Positions 33,453-44,499 of a stretch of DNA of 64,000 nucleotides are shown here, piece by piece. Each line of letters opens with the position of its first letter. Within the stretch, counting starts at the first letter, position 1. Below the pieces are notes generated by a model. That model worked only from the letters and a program-made list of their open reading frames with translations. It did no database searches and had not been told where the DNA came from. The stretch comes from Paraconiothyrium sp. Pb-2020. Its lineage: Eukaryota; Ascomycota; Dothideomycetes; Pleosporales; Didymosphaeriaceae. The stretch is from assembly GCA_022419385.1 (NCBI GenBank), contig JAJUBI010000003.1, positions 3,472,001-3,536,000 on the forward strand, written 5' to 3'. A program made the position numbers and the translations under genes.

Positions 33453-35503
33453 TACTGGCTTGGAATGGACGGGAAGAACGCCTCTCTGGGGAAGGCGTGC
33501 GAAGATCTCTTACTACTGGGTTACAGGTGTCTGCATGTATACTCCACGCTTAGCTTGCATTTACACTGGCTCTTTTTCTATGCTTATGGGCCTGGCTGGG
33601 CTGGCGTTGCGAAGGCCTGGGGATGTCTGGGCGGACGGTACGATACCGACAACAACGACGAGATACTGCGGCTAAATACCAACTAAGAATGGAGAATCAC
33701 AAGGCACATCCGCGTTATGTTTTGAAGGTGTTAGGTTGGGGAGATGTGAGCTATACGAGGCGAGGGGTGCGGATAAGACTAGTAAGCGATGTGTAGAAGC
33801 ATTGAGGGCATCGCGATCTCTTTGCGAGCAGACTTTTCTTCACACCTTTATATACAGTGACCTTCTCAGAGCCATGAAGATCGGAGAGCAGAGACCGAGA
33901 GCGCGAGAAGACAGCGCCACTTTAGGGGGGGAGCATCAACATGCAGAGCCAGGCACTGGTGGACCTTTTCGGTCTCAGTAGATTGGCAGGAAGCCTTTTA
34001 CCCTCACCCTCGCCCACGACCGGTTTCGAACCAGAAGAACTGTGCCCTAAATTTCATTCATGGCATCGATACTAGCGAAACTTTTCGTCACACAGATGAT
34101 GCTGTATTTAGAGATGGGGGACAAGGGCCTGCACGAGAAGAATGGGGAGTGTTACGAACGGTGGAAGACGGGATAAGGGCGGGGCCAATATACCGTAGTA
34201 TACGCCAAAAGGCTAACAATGTTAGGCTCAACAGCCACCTAGACTAGTACTGGCCAAGGTGTATCTAGCATTGAAGAGAAGGTGCTTTGGTCACATGCCC
34301 GAGTTTTATTGAGAATCGGCATGCATCGCGACGAATATAGTATATCTTGCTGGATGAACGGCTCAAATCCGAGGGTCAGCACTGTGAAGAACTAGCTTCA
34401 TGATACACGGTGGACCCAGCCTTTGGCATTAAGGAATACTGGAAGCCTTCCCATGGTCCGCGGCTGGCTCTGTCGAAGACGTTCATCTGGCTCAGCGTAC
34501 TTATCTCCCCGAAGGGGTGCCACTTCAATTGACCTAATCATGCTACCATGGAAAACAGAAGTGCAGATCTGGTGATGCTGGAGAAGATAGCAACGAGGGA
34601 GTTCGGTTGGATGGCATCAGGCCATTTGTCGAGCCGTCTGTTATAGTGAATGAGGATGGCGAGGTCAAGGAAGTATAGCAGAGGGGAGATTCGAAGTACG
34701 CACTGAGACTCCATCAGCTGAAGGTGTGCACGAGGCGTTCCCGAAGACTTCCAGGCGCTATAATACTCCTGGAGGAGGGGGATATTGCTATGTAGATGCG
34801 TTGGCGCGTGCATACTGGGTGTTGTCTCCCGCCCACCAAGGAGAGATGTTGGCCCTAAGATACAGAAAATCTTGAGGCATGAGAAAGGCTGCCATTTCGC
34901 CCCCGCTCAAGCTGCTGAGCACTTTACTCGCATCTAGAGCTTTTCGTTTAGATTGCCTGGCCGCCGCATTGGACTCGTAGCGCGTAGCGTATGAATGGGA
35001 GTTGCCGTCAATGCTGGGAGGGAATGATGCTCCATGGGGTAGATATGTTGGCGCCATGTATAAAGAACCGATGGGAAGCTATGAAGCACCCAAAAGTCTC
35101 TCGGCGCCAAAGTGACGTAAAGGCGTGTGCTATGATGGCTGGCTTTGGCTCAGGTATACCTCTCCAGTCCTGGGTTACGAAGCTTTCCCGTTCACGAGGC
35201 AAACGCATACCCGTGGCCAGGTACACCTTCTCCACTCATCAGAGAAGTGGTGTTAAGCTTATCCCCGCAAAATACAATGGTTGGTTATTCCTACTGTTGA
35301 GTGTGGAATCGGGATTGTAGAGTTGTGGTCCAGAGGTTCCTGTCACAATCGTAGTGCACAACGCTACGCTAAAAAAACACATCGCACGCTCCGAGCAGAG
35401 GCGTCAACTTTGTCTGCTTCATGCATTGAGACAGAAAGCAGCCAAAAACAAAAAGTCGAAGATGCGAATCGAACGCATTACAGGAGGAAATCGTAAGAAC
35501 GAA
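33453..35503. other. Gene-poor interval, about 2 kb
   Basis: Between the Vid30 gene and the tRNA gene no supported gene is seen. GGTTCGAAACC-like sequence near 34022-34032 (minus) resembles a tRNA B box, but no A box or cloverleaf surrounds it. Confidence 0.4.
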
Positions 35504-35588
35504 TGACTCAGCCGAGGTTTGAACTCGGGACCTTCAGTGGCCTAACTAGATGTTAGACTGACGTGATAACCAACTACACCACCGAGCC
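35504..35588 (-). tRNA. tRNA-Val(AAC) with an 11-nt intron
   Basis: Read on the minus strand, the gene runs from 35588 to 35504. The acceptor stem GGCTCGG pairs with CTGAGTC (two G-U pairs), and the discriminator base is A. The D arm is GTGT/ATCAC with the AGTTGG loop. The anticodon stem TCAGT/ACTGA closes a loop CTAACA-C interrupted after position 37 by an 11-nt intron, the canonical place. The anticodon is AAC, reading valine GTT and GTC codons. The T arm CCGAG-TTCAAAC-CTCGG is perfect. The mature length is 74 nt before CCA addition. T-rich runs about 40-60 nt downstream (35447-35456 region on this strand) may serve as the Pol III terminator. Confidence 0.95.
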
Positions 35589-35769
35589 TATTTGTGATTC
35601 GATGCATTGTTCTCCACTAAAGAAGTTCATATGCCCGCACATGAGACATCAGCGCACTACCCGAGCATCAATTACGCATCGCTGCGTTGCTGTTGTGGTC
35701 GAGAATGGTGCGGCCCACATACAGAGAAAAATCTATCTGTAGTTCCCAAGCGAGAGGCTACCACGCTTC

Positions 35770-36837
35770 TTAGATTTTACTCTGTCCCTCCTGCGGCACC
35801 TTGACGACTACTTTGCCCCAACTATCCCTTCCGCCTAATGCCTTCAGTGCAGCGGGCACGCTCTCAAGTCCAACATACTCTTGATCTGAGAACGCTGTGC
35901 CCTTATACTGGCCCTCCTCCATGAGCTTGAAGAGACCATCCCACACTTTCTCCACCATGTCAGGCTCATTCGCGGCATACATACCCCAGTGCAGGCCGAC
36001 AACGCTCACGTTCTTCAACAGCACTCTGTTTGTGGCCAACTTTTCGATCTCTCCCGCCGCGAATCCAACAACAAGTAATCGTCCGTTCCACGCAGTACAT
36101 TTCATCGACTGCGCGATGAGACCAACAGGGTCATAAACAATATCAACTCCACGTCCCTTGGGCGTGAGCTTCTTGACCTGCTCCGGCCAGTCCTTCTGCT
36201 TGTAGTCGATAGCGTAGTCTGCGCCAAACGACTTGGCGACATCCAACTTATGCTGCGTCCCCGCCGTCGCAATGACCTTTGCCCCAAACGCCTTCGCAAT
36301 CTGCACGGCTGCTAGACCGACACCCCCCGCAGCAGCATGCACAAGCACCCAGTCTCCCTCCTTAATCCCCGCCCTCACGACTAATCCCGCATAGCTCGTC
36401 GGCGCGGTGACAAACAATCCCGCAGCATCCTGGAAGCTCCAGCCCCGAGGTACAGGTCGTAGTCGCTCCTCCGTGCATGCAACGTGTGTCGCGTAGCCGC
36501 CTTGTGTTGCGCCGAAGACTTTGTCGCCGACTTTGTACTTCGGCGTGGAGGAGGTGGAGGTAGGCGCGGAGACGATGGTTCCGGAGAATTCGGAACCGGC
36601 AACCCAGGGGAAGGGCGGCTGGTGCTGATATTTGCCGCGAATTTGAAGGAGGTCGAAGAAGTTGGTTGCGGACGCGTGGATAGCGATGAGGTATTCGTCT
36701 GGTTTGGGAGTAGGGGTGGGGAGGGTGGTCACTTTGAGGTCGTCTGGACCCTGTAGGAGGTTTAGCATGGACAACATTTGAGAAGTAAGCTAAAGTTATC
36801 ATACATTAACATATTCCTTGATCTGAATTCCCTTCAT
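35770..36837 (-). CDS. Zinc-less quinone oxidoreductase (MDR superfamily)
   Basis: Two exons, complement(35770-36750, 36805-36837), 337 residues. The first exon codes for only 11 residues (MKGIQIKEYVN). The 54-nt intron (GTATGA donor, TGCTAAAC branch, CTACAG acceptor) joins it to GPDDLKVTTLP. The protein belongs to the medium-chain dehydrogenase/reductase group that reduces quinones or activated alkenes with NADPH. It shows ATNFFDLLQIRGKYQ, PWVAGSEFSGTI, GATQGGYATHV, the nucleotide-binding HAAAGGVGLAAVQIAKAFGA, and DIVYDPVG. No catalytic or structural zinc cysteines are present, as expected for the QOR branch. The C-terminal SKI could act as a weak peroxisomal PTS1-like signal; this is inference. 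The gene is divergent from DSK2 with 560 bp between starts. Confidence 0.9.
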
Positions 36838-37397
36838 TGCGAGAGCGTGATGGAATGAGAGGGGCGTTGTATGCGAGAGGATGCTTGCGTAAGCGTGCAA
36901 TTTGAACGACTCGAGCCAATACTTAGAGATTTTCGGGTCTACCCTGGAACCGACAGTGAAGAATGGAACAAGTTAAGCATTCGCAAGAGAAACATGATGA
37001 GACGGCAGCCCGAGTAGCATGGGATGCTTTGCTCGAGATACCTCGGCCCCGGACCTTCCCCACTCGAGCCTCAAGCTTGACTAAAGACGCAAGCCACTGT
37101 GGCGCGTGCATGACGCCAGGGCGAGGCCGTGACGATGGAGTCCGCATGTGGGCGCGCCTTCTGCGGCCTTCTAAAGCCATCTATAGCAAACAGTCAACTG
37201 CTTGCGCCCTGCGCTACCCATAAGCCAACCACGCTCGATACGATTCAACTTTTGCAGCTTTGCTCCCACCGATTCGCTTATCTTTAACCCAGCTTTACGT
37301 TAAGCACAGCACGACCCCGCCGTAGCTCGTTGTCCCCGGTCACTGCGGACGAAAGATATCGCAACACTCTCCGAGTGCATCCTCACCACAGCACAAC
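36838..37397. promoter_or_regulatory. Divergent promoter between quinone oxidoreductase and DSK2
   Basis: A 560-bp interval separates the two oppositely oriented starts. A CA-rich leader (CACCACAGCACAAC) directly precedes the DSK2 ATG. I see no clear TATA box. Shared regulation is possible but not shown. Confidence 0.45.
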
Positions 37398-39008
37398 ATG
37401 GCCGACGACGCCCCCACCGAGGATGCGCAAATCACCTTCAACGTCAAGGCCGCCAACGACAAGAAGCATGTCCTTACGCTACCTGCTGCCACCACAGTGG
37501 CCGATTTGAAGACCAAGCTTTCAGATGCCGAATACGCAGATTTGCCGCCCGAACGCCAGCGCTTGATCTACTCGGGCCGCGTCCTCAAGGACCACGACAC
37601 GCTTGCTAGCACAAAGATCAAGGATGGTCATACCATACACCTGGTGAAAGGTGCCGCCAGCAACGCGCGGCAGAACCCAGCGGGCGCAACGAGCTCCACC
37701 GGAGGAAGTACGCCAGCAGCAGCGCAGGTCCCTACCAACATAGCGGCGGGTACGGGAAACAACCCTCTTGCTGGTTTGACTGGCGCGCGGTATGCCGGAT
37801 TCCATGGGCTCCCTGGAATGGACAGCTTTGGTCCGGATGGCGGTGTAAGTACAAGTCTCGGCCACAACTCTGAGTACAGGCGACCTTGTTTGCCTATCTT
37901 AGGGCAGTCAAGTGTACTCAAAGACTTTTTCCAAGCAACTGAATATGCTAACATGGCGTAGATGGGCGGAACCGATCCCAACCAGCTCCTGCAGATGATG
38001 GAGGACCCGAACTTTCTTCAGCAGATGAACGAGGCCATGGACAATCCTGCAGTTATAGAAATGATGCAGAACAGCCCCATGGTCCGCAATAACCCAATGG
38101 TAGCCGAGATGTTGCGCAACCCAGAATTACGTAGAGCAATGTTCAATCCAGAGATGATGCGCATGCAACTCCAGATGCAGCGCGCGATGAATCAGAACAA
38201 CGGCGGCTCCAGCTTTCCCATGCCCGGGGCAACCAATACCACCCCCCAGAACTCTACCGGAACGCAGGACCAGACCTCAAACGCCACGTCCCCAAATCCA
38301 GCGGCGGCAGATCCGTTTGCAAGTCTTTTGGCTGGAGGCTTCGGGGGCGGTGCGGGTGCGGGTGCGGGTGCGGGTGCGGGTGCGGGTGCGAACAATCCTT
38401 TCGCGTCATTACTCGGAGGAGGCGCAAACCCCTGGGGTCCACCGCAACAAAATCAATCATCGGCACCGTCTAGCATGGTAGCGAATCCATCAACGAGTGC
38501 CGAAACGACAGAGAATACTCAAGGTGCACAAACCACCTCAACCTCATCCCCAACGCCTGCAAACCCTTTTGCTTCTCTCTTTGGTCAACCACCCAGTGGG
38601 TCAGGCACTGGGGCACAACAACCAAACCCTATCGCTGAGATGTCACGGCAAATGATGCAGAACCCCGAGATGATGCGGGCAGCTATGCAAATGTTCGGCG
38701 GTGCGGGCGGCAATAACCCCTTTGGCCAGTCGCCACCAAATCCTGCAGATTCCACCAGCGCTGCGAATGCTGCGCAAGCGAACCCATTCGCAGCCCTATT
38801 CGGGCCTGGCGGCGGTTTCGGTGGTGCTGGTGGTTTCGGTACGCCTCCTCCACAAGACAACCGACCTCCGGAGGAAATCTACGAAAGCCAGCTTAGGCAA
38901 TTGAACGAGATGGGCTTCTACGAGTTTGAGCGAAACGTGACCGCCCTACGACGGAGCGGAGGGAACGTGCAAGCTGCAATTGAGTTCCTGCTGGGTGGCG
39001 GATCGTAG
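37398..39008 (+). CDS. dsk2: DSK2/ubiquilin-type proteasome shuttle
   Basis: Exons 37398-37844 and 37962-39008 encode 497 residues. The 117-nt intron has a GTAAGT donor, a TGCTAAC branch and a GTAG acceptor. The N-terminal ubiquitin-like domain is clear (ITFNVKAANDKKHVLTLPA, ERQRLIYSGRVLKDHDTL, DGHTIHLV). STI1-type repeats follow (LLQMMEDPNFLQQMNEAMDN, NPMVAEMLRNPELR, and a later MSRQMMQNPEMMRAAMQMF). The C-terminal UBA domain reads YESQLRQLNEMGFYEFERNV through AAIEFLLGG. Dsk2 binds ubiquitylated clients with the UBA and the proteasome with the UBL, delivering them for degradation in cytosol and nucleus. Between the STI1 blocks lie Gly/Ala/Asn/Pro-rich linkers, including a hexanucleotide repeat coding for alternating Ala-Gly. 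Confidence 0.97.
38351..38390 (+). repeat. Hexanucleotide repeat TGCGGG in DSK2
   Basis: Six uninterrupted TGCGGG units plus a partial seventh encode an alternating Ala-Gly linker between domains. Unit length is a multiple of three, so copy-number change would keep the frame. Confidence 0.95.
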
Positions 39009-39572
39009 CGCGATCGAGGAACTCCGACTCAGGTCGGTTGGCAAATTTGTGATAGTGACGAAGAGACTCTTCACGACGACAGTGATATTGCTATTGATAG
39101 CGAGTATGACCCTGGCGTGGACATCCCATATCCTCTTAGCAGCGATGAGGAGAACGAACATGAAGGGGTCTTCACGTTCACGCAACATAGATGATGTTGA
39201 TGCATGGTAGCATGGTGCGGTAAGCGCATTTGCTCGCTAAATTATGTGTAGCCTGGTATGGGCAAATTATTATTGTTAACGGCCGTATTGCCCAGATAGA
39301 AACAGATCGGTATCAAGATCAAAGCTTCAGTCTGTTACATTGCCCTGTTATCGGTGAGACGAAGGCCAGCTGCGTATGTTGATGAGAGAATGCACTTCTC
39401 TCCTACATACTTTCGAAATGTATGTTGGGTGACCTTGTGGCATAGCTCTTTCGAACACCGATATTACAATCAGATAGATCCTAGCTCTCGATCAGATGAC
39501 GCGTTTAAAATTCCTGTGATGGTCGATCATGTACTATGTATATTCATTGTCATAAAACTCCGAAAATCACGT
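39009..39572. other. Convergent 3' interval, about 560 bp
   Basis: Lies between the DSK2 stop and the dehydrogenase stop. It should hold both polyadenylation regions. No gene recognised. Confidence 0.45.
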
Positions 39573-40761
39573 TCAATCCTCTACGCCCCTTATCAAGTTC
39601 TTGATGCCCTCCCCCTTCGCCGTCTTCTCCCACGCAATCGTTGCGTCCTCGAACTTACTCGTCGACGATATCAGAGGCTTCACATCGATCAGCCCCTTTG
39701 ATATCATACTGACGGCCAACTCGTAGTCGCCAGCACTGTACCGGAAGCATCCTTTCACGACCAGTTCCTTCTCGCTCATTACTGTCATGGGAAACTCTAT
39801 CTTCGGCCGCCCCATCCCAGTCTGCACGTACTTCCCTCCGCCACGCAGGACGTAGATGCCCGTCTCAATGGACGAGGGTGCACCGGAGCACTCGATCACC
39901 GTGTCGACCTCCTCCAACCCGATGGATTCCAGAAGTGCCGCAGCATTCTGCTCAGACGTGTGCGTGGTATCCGGCTTGAAAGTATCGCAATTCAGATACG
40001 TCCTCGCAAATTCCAACTTCCGGTCCAGGATATCGACCAAGATGATCCTATGCGCACCAAACTGCTTCACCACGCTCGCAACCAGCAGTCCAATAGTCCC
40101 GCTCCCCATCACCACAACCGTCTCCCCAGGCCTCACATCCCCAAGCTTTACAGCATGAACTGCTACACTTGTCGGCTCTACTAGCACCGTTTCTTCCAGG
40201 CTGATACTAGAGGGTACTTTGTACACGAAGTCCTCGGCGATGCGGTAGTACTTTGACAACGTGCCGGGCGTAACGGGCGGTCCAGGGTCGGCGGCAAACC
40301 GCATGTTTTTGCAGAGGTGGTAGGTTCCGGATTTGCAGGGCCGGCAATAGCGGCAGGGCTGGCCAGGCTCGATGGCGACGTGGTCGCCTATGGCCACACT
40401 TGTCACAGCTCTCCCAACGGCTGCTATGACCCCGGAAGCCTCGTGGCCCATAGTAATGCCCACGGTGGGGTCGACCATGCGGGATATGCCACCGTGGCGG
40501 TAAAAATGCACCTGGGGGTTGTGAGCGAATGTTTTCAAAGTATCAATGTGGAAAAGATGTTCTTGAATATTATCCGAGTAAGCACAGGGGAAGTGAGTTA
40601 CTGACATCGCTTCCGCATACTCCGACGAATGCAATCCGAACGAGGACATCGTGAGGATCTACGATTTCTGGTACAGGTGTATCTTGAAGTTTTGCGTCGC
40701 CGGCCCGGTACAACACGATTGAAGGGTTCTTCATCTCTTCTGTTTGTGTAATAGTTGCCAT
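39573..40761 (-). CDS. Zinc-dependent polyol dehydrogenase (xylitol/sorbitol type)
   Basis: Exons complement(39573-40511, 40606-40761) encode 364 residues. The intron is 94 nt (GTCAGT donor, CCCCAG acceptor) and splits VCGSD|VHFYRHG, the expected substrate-site segment. Catalytic zinc ligands appear intact: Cys49 (VGVCGSD) and His74-Glu75 (GHEASG). The structural zinc site has the full cysteine set (CRYCRPCKSGTYHLC, residues 105-119). The NAD-binding loop is VVVMGSGTIGL. The sequence fits the xylitol dehydrogenase (D-xylulose reductase) or sorbitol dehydrogenase group, which oxidises sugar alcohols with NAD in the pentose catabolic pathway. L-arabinitol 4-dehydrogenase is a close alternative that motif reading cannot exclude. 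The gene lies 16 kb from the rhamnose-type genes, so no operon-like link is claimed. Confidence 0.9.
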
Positions 40762-41335
40762 GATTTAGTAAGTATATGTTTCTTTCAGGTCGCTGGTTTT
40801 GCAATGCGGATCTTTGCAACTGAAGTCTCACCCTTTATAAAGGTAAATAGACAAGATCCTAAGAGCCGAATAAGGTCGTAAAAAGGTGTCCAGACATGTT
40901 CAATCTGACTCACGGAGTAGATATAATGTTCAAAAGTCATCGGGCCAAGTCCCGCCGTCGGACTACAGAGCCCCGAAAACGAACACGCGTCTGTCATCTA
41001 CCGCGATGCGAGGGGTTATGACGTAAGGCGCCACAGCGTTGCGCGAAGGATCCAGTGAAATACAAAGGCCCTGCGCGAACATCCACAGTGCCGACCACGA
41101 AAATTCAACTTGTAGACGTATACCCCCTGAATTGTCCTAGGATGAAGCGTTGGCAACCTAGGTATAGGTTAATAGAGCCTAAGGGGACTCTGGCTACCAA
41201 TATTAACAATTTTCATCGCGAGGTAGTCTATCGTCAACATTCACACTCACACGAGAGCCTATACAAAAAGGTCAGATTCTAGTGTCAGCTACCATTGCTG
41301 CACATCTAAAGAGGATGCTGTGTGTGTGTCCTCGT
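40762..41335. other. Intergenic, dehydrogenase promoter side
   Basis: About 570 bp upstream of the polyol dehydrogenase up to the minisatellite. No supported gene. Confidence 0.4.
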
Positions 41336-41440
41336 GCAGTAGGAGTTAGTGCAGTAGGAGTTAGTGCAGTAGGAGTTAGTGCAGTAGGAGTTAGTGCAGT
41401 AGGAGTTAGTGCAGTAGGAGTTAGTGCAGTAGGAACTGGT
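41336..41440 (+). repeat. 15-bp minisatellite GCAGTAGGAGTTAGT
   Basis: Six identical head-to-tail copies of GCAGTAGGAGTTAGT (41336-41425) followed by a seventh, diverged copy (41426-41440). The perfect identity points to recent expansion. The unit has no dyad symmetry and no spacers, so it is not a CRISPR-like array. It is probably non-coding; one frame stays open but starts and ends in unsupported sequence. Confidence 0.97.
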
Positions 41441-41979
41441 GCAACGAAACTGCCCCCACCACCTTTATCAGCAGGCGGTTGATTGGTCGCCCGAAAGCCT
41501 ATTTCAGGCCGACCACAATACCACTACCCTTTTAACACCTTATTGCCGAAGATAGGAATTCGGCTTCCTGATTCACGATTAGATCCGATCCAGTTTTCGC
41601 GCCACGTTGCAGAAAGTCGCGAACTTCCCCCGCGCATCATTCACAACTCGGTCTATGTTGAGCCGTCTCTGGCAGTATCACTGGTGCGTCGAGTCACTTT
41701 CCCAACACGTATCCGACCCAATATTTGAGATCTAACAGCTTGATCTTCGAAGGTTGAGTAAAATCTGTTACACCTATTCTTTCATCGCCTGCCCCAGTTT
41801 CACGATCAATTCCAAACGTCCGCTGTACTTTGACACCGTTCGAGGGGTTCTTATAAGGAGAATTGTTGAGCTTCACAGCATCATGGCAGCGTCGTGCGCG
41901 TTGGTCCGAACGATCTCATATACTGCAGTGGAGAAGAGGACATCAGAGTCCTACTTCAGATCCCCTTCCCTTCCTCTCT

Positions 41980-42414
41980 CTAAAAACGATCCACGAGATT
42001 CTGCGCCTTCATCCACCAGTGCCCTATTTCAGTGCACGCCTTGTCCCACCAGGAGGCAACATTGTCCGGGGTAAATTGCCACCTGCTGGAACATCAAATC
42101 ACTTCTTCCAGTATGTAGCTAACAGACTGGAATATAAGTTTGATCATGCCAGCAAGTGGCATCCCGAACGCTTTCTATATGGGAGTGAGTTACAAGACCA
42201 CAAACTTATTGCCTTCGCTCCTTGTTCAACTGGGTCTAGGAATTGCATCGGTATGTTTTCAGCATATGCGGAGATGAAGTTGATCCTTGCGGAGCTATTA
42301 TGATATTGCCAATCTGAGTTGTATGAAAGCTCAGTCGATTGGTCCGGTCAGAAGGTTTTTATATTCTGGCAGCAGAAGTCGTTGTTGGTCAAAGTGACTG
42401 AGAGACGGTCATAA
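41980..42414 (+). pseudogene. Cytochrome P450 relic, C-terminal part only
   Basis: About 145 codons match the C-terminal third of a fungal microsomal P450 (CYP65-like pattern, from memory). The K-helix is present (IHEILRLHPPVP, with ExxR), then VPPGG, the PERF motif (WHPERFLYG) and the haem loop STGSRNCIG with its cysteine, followed by AYAEMKLILAELL. Breaks: a TGA stop at 42301-42303 interrupts the conserved L-helix where the family normally has a tryptophan codon, and the family-like tail continues in the same frame to a natural-looking stop at 42412-42414. The conserved Phe at the start of the haem loop is a Cys. The N-terminal two thirds, including the membrane anchor and I-helix, are absent upstream. 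I therefore call it a relic. No intact copy or cluster of other secondary-metabolism genes is nearby. Confidence 0.85.
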
Positions 42415-42459
42415 CTCCTCACCGTGCCAGCATGCCGTGACCATGCTACTGGATACATC

Positions 42460-43711
42460 CTACCGTGCCCCGGGCAGTTCATGTCGTCCGGACCAATGGC
42501 CCTCACCCATCATCTCCGCCCTGGGTGCACCCGGGTACTGCTGCTGCTGTTGCGCCACCTCCGGATAGTCTGCCCAACCGCTTCCGTTGTACTCGCGCTG
42601 CTGTGTAGGGACCATGTGCAGTTTCTCTAGTGGGGAGGGACCACCAGCTCCTTCGATCTGTGCCGGCGCATTTCCAACTTTACGCGTCCGGCGATAGAAT
42701 AGTAGGCCTGCAATGGCGATTAAAGCAGCTGCTGCGACAGCGCCGATGCCGATGCCTGCCTATGAGCCCGCGAGCACAAGGTCAGTGGGTAATCTTTGAA
42801 TGTAACAAACAAATGGAACTTGCCTTGGCGCCGACTGAGAGTCCGGAATCTGAGGCTGGCGGAGTGTTCGTGGTAGTCGCCGATGACGATCCATCAGCAG
42901 TGCTCGAGCCTCCTGTTGCCGTAGTACTCGACGTTACTGTGGTGGTAGTACCTGCCGGACTGGATGCTGCCGTGGTTGACGTACCTGTCTGCTCAGAGGT
43001 CGTCGTAGGGTCTGCTATCGCGGAATCCCTCGTGGATGAGTCCGTAACCTCCGTTGACTCCACAGCAAAGGATGTTGCAACGGTAGTCTGGGTGACCAAT
43101 GTAGTCTGGACCACAGGTTCCTGGACCTCAGTGGTAGTCGTAGCTGCGTCAGTTGTAGTCGGAGCTGCGTCAGTCGAAGTCGAAGCTGTGTCACTCGTAG
43201 CCGGAGCTGCTTGCGTCGTTCCTGGGTCTGATCTTTTGAGGATGCGAAAACTAACCGACGAGACCTCCAAGTCCGTGTCCCAATCGTAGGTCGCTGCTTC
43301 GGAGCTCACTGGTCGCTGAATGCGATATATGAACACCCCTTGACACAAATCGATAACGTCGTCCGAGAGAGTGCCAGTATCCCAAGCCCAGGTTCCTCCT
43401 CCAGAAGAGTCGACGCTAGCTACGATCAGGGTCAGTAGGTAGTGATGCAGTAGTAGAGGATGCGTACCAGCAAGGAGTTTGTTGAAACTATGGTCGAGCC
43501 CGGATGTGATCCAGAGCGAAGCATGGCCGTCGTTGTCCAGTACCGCTACAGGCTCATTGCTAAGGCCAACTTGCCATTTGAAGTTGTGGATGTCGCCCTG
43601 TCGGACGTTGTTTCCTGGCGCTACCTCCCCAAGGTCTCCATCTGGAACTGTGAAGGCCCACTGTGCAGTAGCTAGCGTTGCCAGTCCGAGACAAATGGCG
43701 GATTTGAACAT
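42460..43711 (-). CDS. Single-pass cell-surface protein with Thr/Ser-rich stalk; GC-AG intron
   Basis: Three exons, complement(42460-42759, 42824-43419, 43468-43711), 379 residues. Start chosen at 43711 so that the signal peptide (MFKSAICLGLATLATAQ) is first. An extracellular domain of about 130 residues follows (FTVPDGDLGEVAPG, FKWQVGLSNEPV, ASLWITSG, GTWAWDTG, CQGVFIYRI). Next comes a Thr/Ser stalk of about 130 residues, surely O-mannosylated, then a transmembrane helix from residue 281 (GIGIGAVAAAALIAIAGLLF) with a basic stop-transfer (YRRTRK). The cytoplasmic tail is Gln/Pro-rich (QQQQQYPG). The layout resembles fungal Mid2/Wsc-type wall sensors, but no WSC domain is present and the role is inference. 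The second intron (42760-42823) appears to use a GC donor, AAG|GCAAGT. A GT donor four bases further with a CAG acceptor is frame-compatible and would change one residue. Confidence 0.85.
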
Positions 43712-44499
43712 TCTGAACTGGGACGCCGCAGGCTGAGAGTTTCTCAACCTTTACGAGGGTAAGCGGCACATTTATCTCAATCTCTGGGCTGGTCGCTTGT
43801 TTTCAGCCTCGTTGCCTTAACTGCCCCGAACACGAGAATGTCGGCCTTAGTAGATTGTGATAGGTCTGCACAGAGGTGGCTTGCACTCCAACAACTCTAG
43901 CCCCCAAACCAAGGAATCTAGGCGCGATGGCAAATCGCATACCAATCAACACATGAATATCGTGGGGGGATCCGCAGTCGACCGGATCTAGCACTAGTGG
44001 AGCCTTGTGGGCATATTCGCAGTAGGAATCGCATTGCTGACAGAATCATGGATATCCTGAACTAAGAGTATACAGCTATAGTTTATAAGTAGAGTTCTTT
44101 AGATCTTGACTGACCAGCTAGCGATGCTTTGCAAGCCTTATACATAACATCATTTAAGCGCGACTCGATGGTGAATTTTAGTATGTAGATGCCTAGTTAC
44201 GGTATGGTGGAAGAAACTGTTGTCGTTTGGGTTTACTAAGTGACTGCGAAACAGTTGTGTTGAGATGATTCTTGCCGTAAATGTGATCGATCCTGTGTTT
44301 GAGTTGCGCTGTCACTGTTTCACGTCGGTGGGTCTCTACACCGCTAGAGTCCCCGCACGGAGCTACTCTTCCCCAACCGCGTACAATTGTCACCAGTATC
44401 ACTCTCGACTTGCTCTTCTCTCATCTCCACACTTCAAATCACCAGCATCGATTTGACTTCATATCGCTCTATTCTAACCAACTGCAATAGTCAACAGTG
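43712..44499. promoter_or_regulatory. Divergent promoter, surface protein and MYND gene
   Basis: About 790 bp between two opposite starts. The 44.39-44.49 kb part is CT/CA-rich and looks like the 5' leader of the MYND gene. No other element recognised. Confidence 0.4.

Noticed and set aside
34010..34100. tRNA-like B box GGTTCGAAACC on the minus strand
   Set aside because: No A box, acceptor stem or anticodon arm can be folded around it.
41336..41440. CRISPR-like array
   Set aside because: The 15-bp units are directly abutting with no spacers, and the genome is fungal; it is a minisatellite.
41285..41482. Coding repeat protein with VGVSA units
   Set aside because: The frame is open only because the 15-bp repeat unit is a multiple of three; flanks show no coding character.
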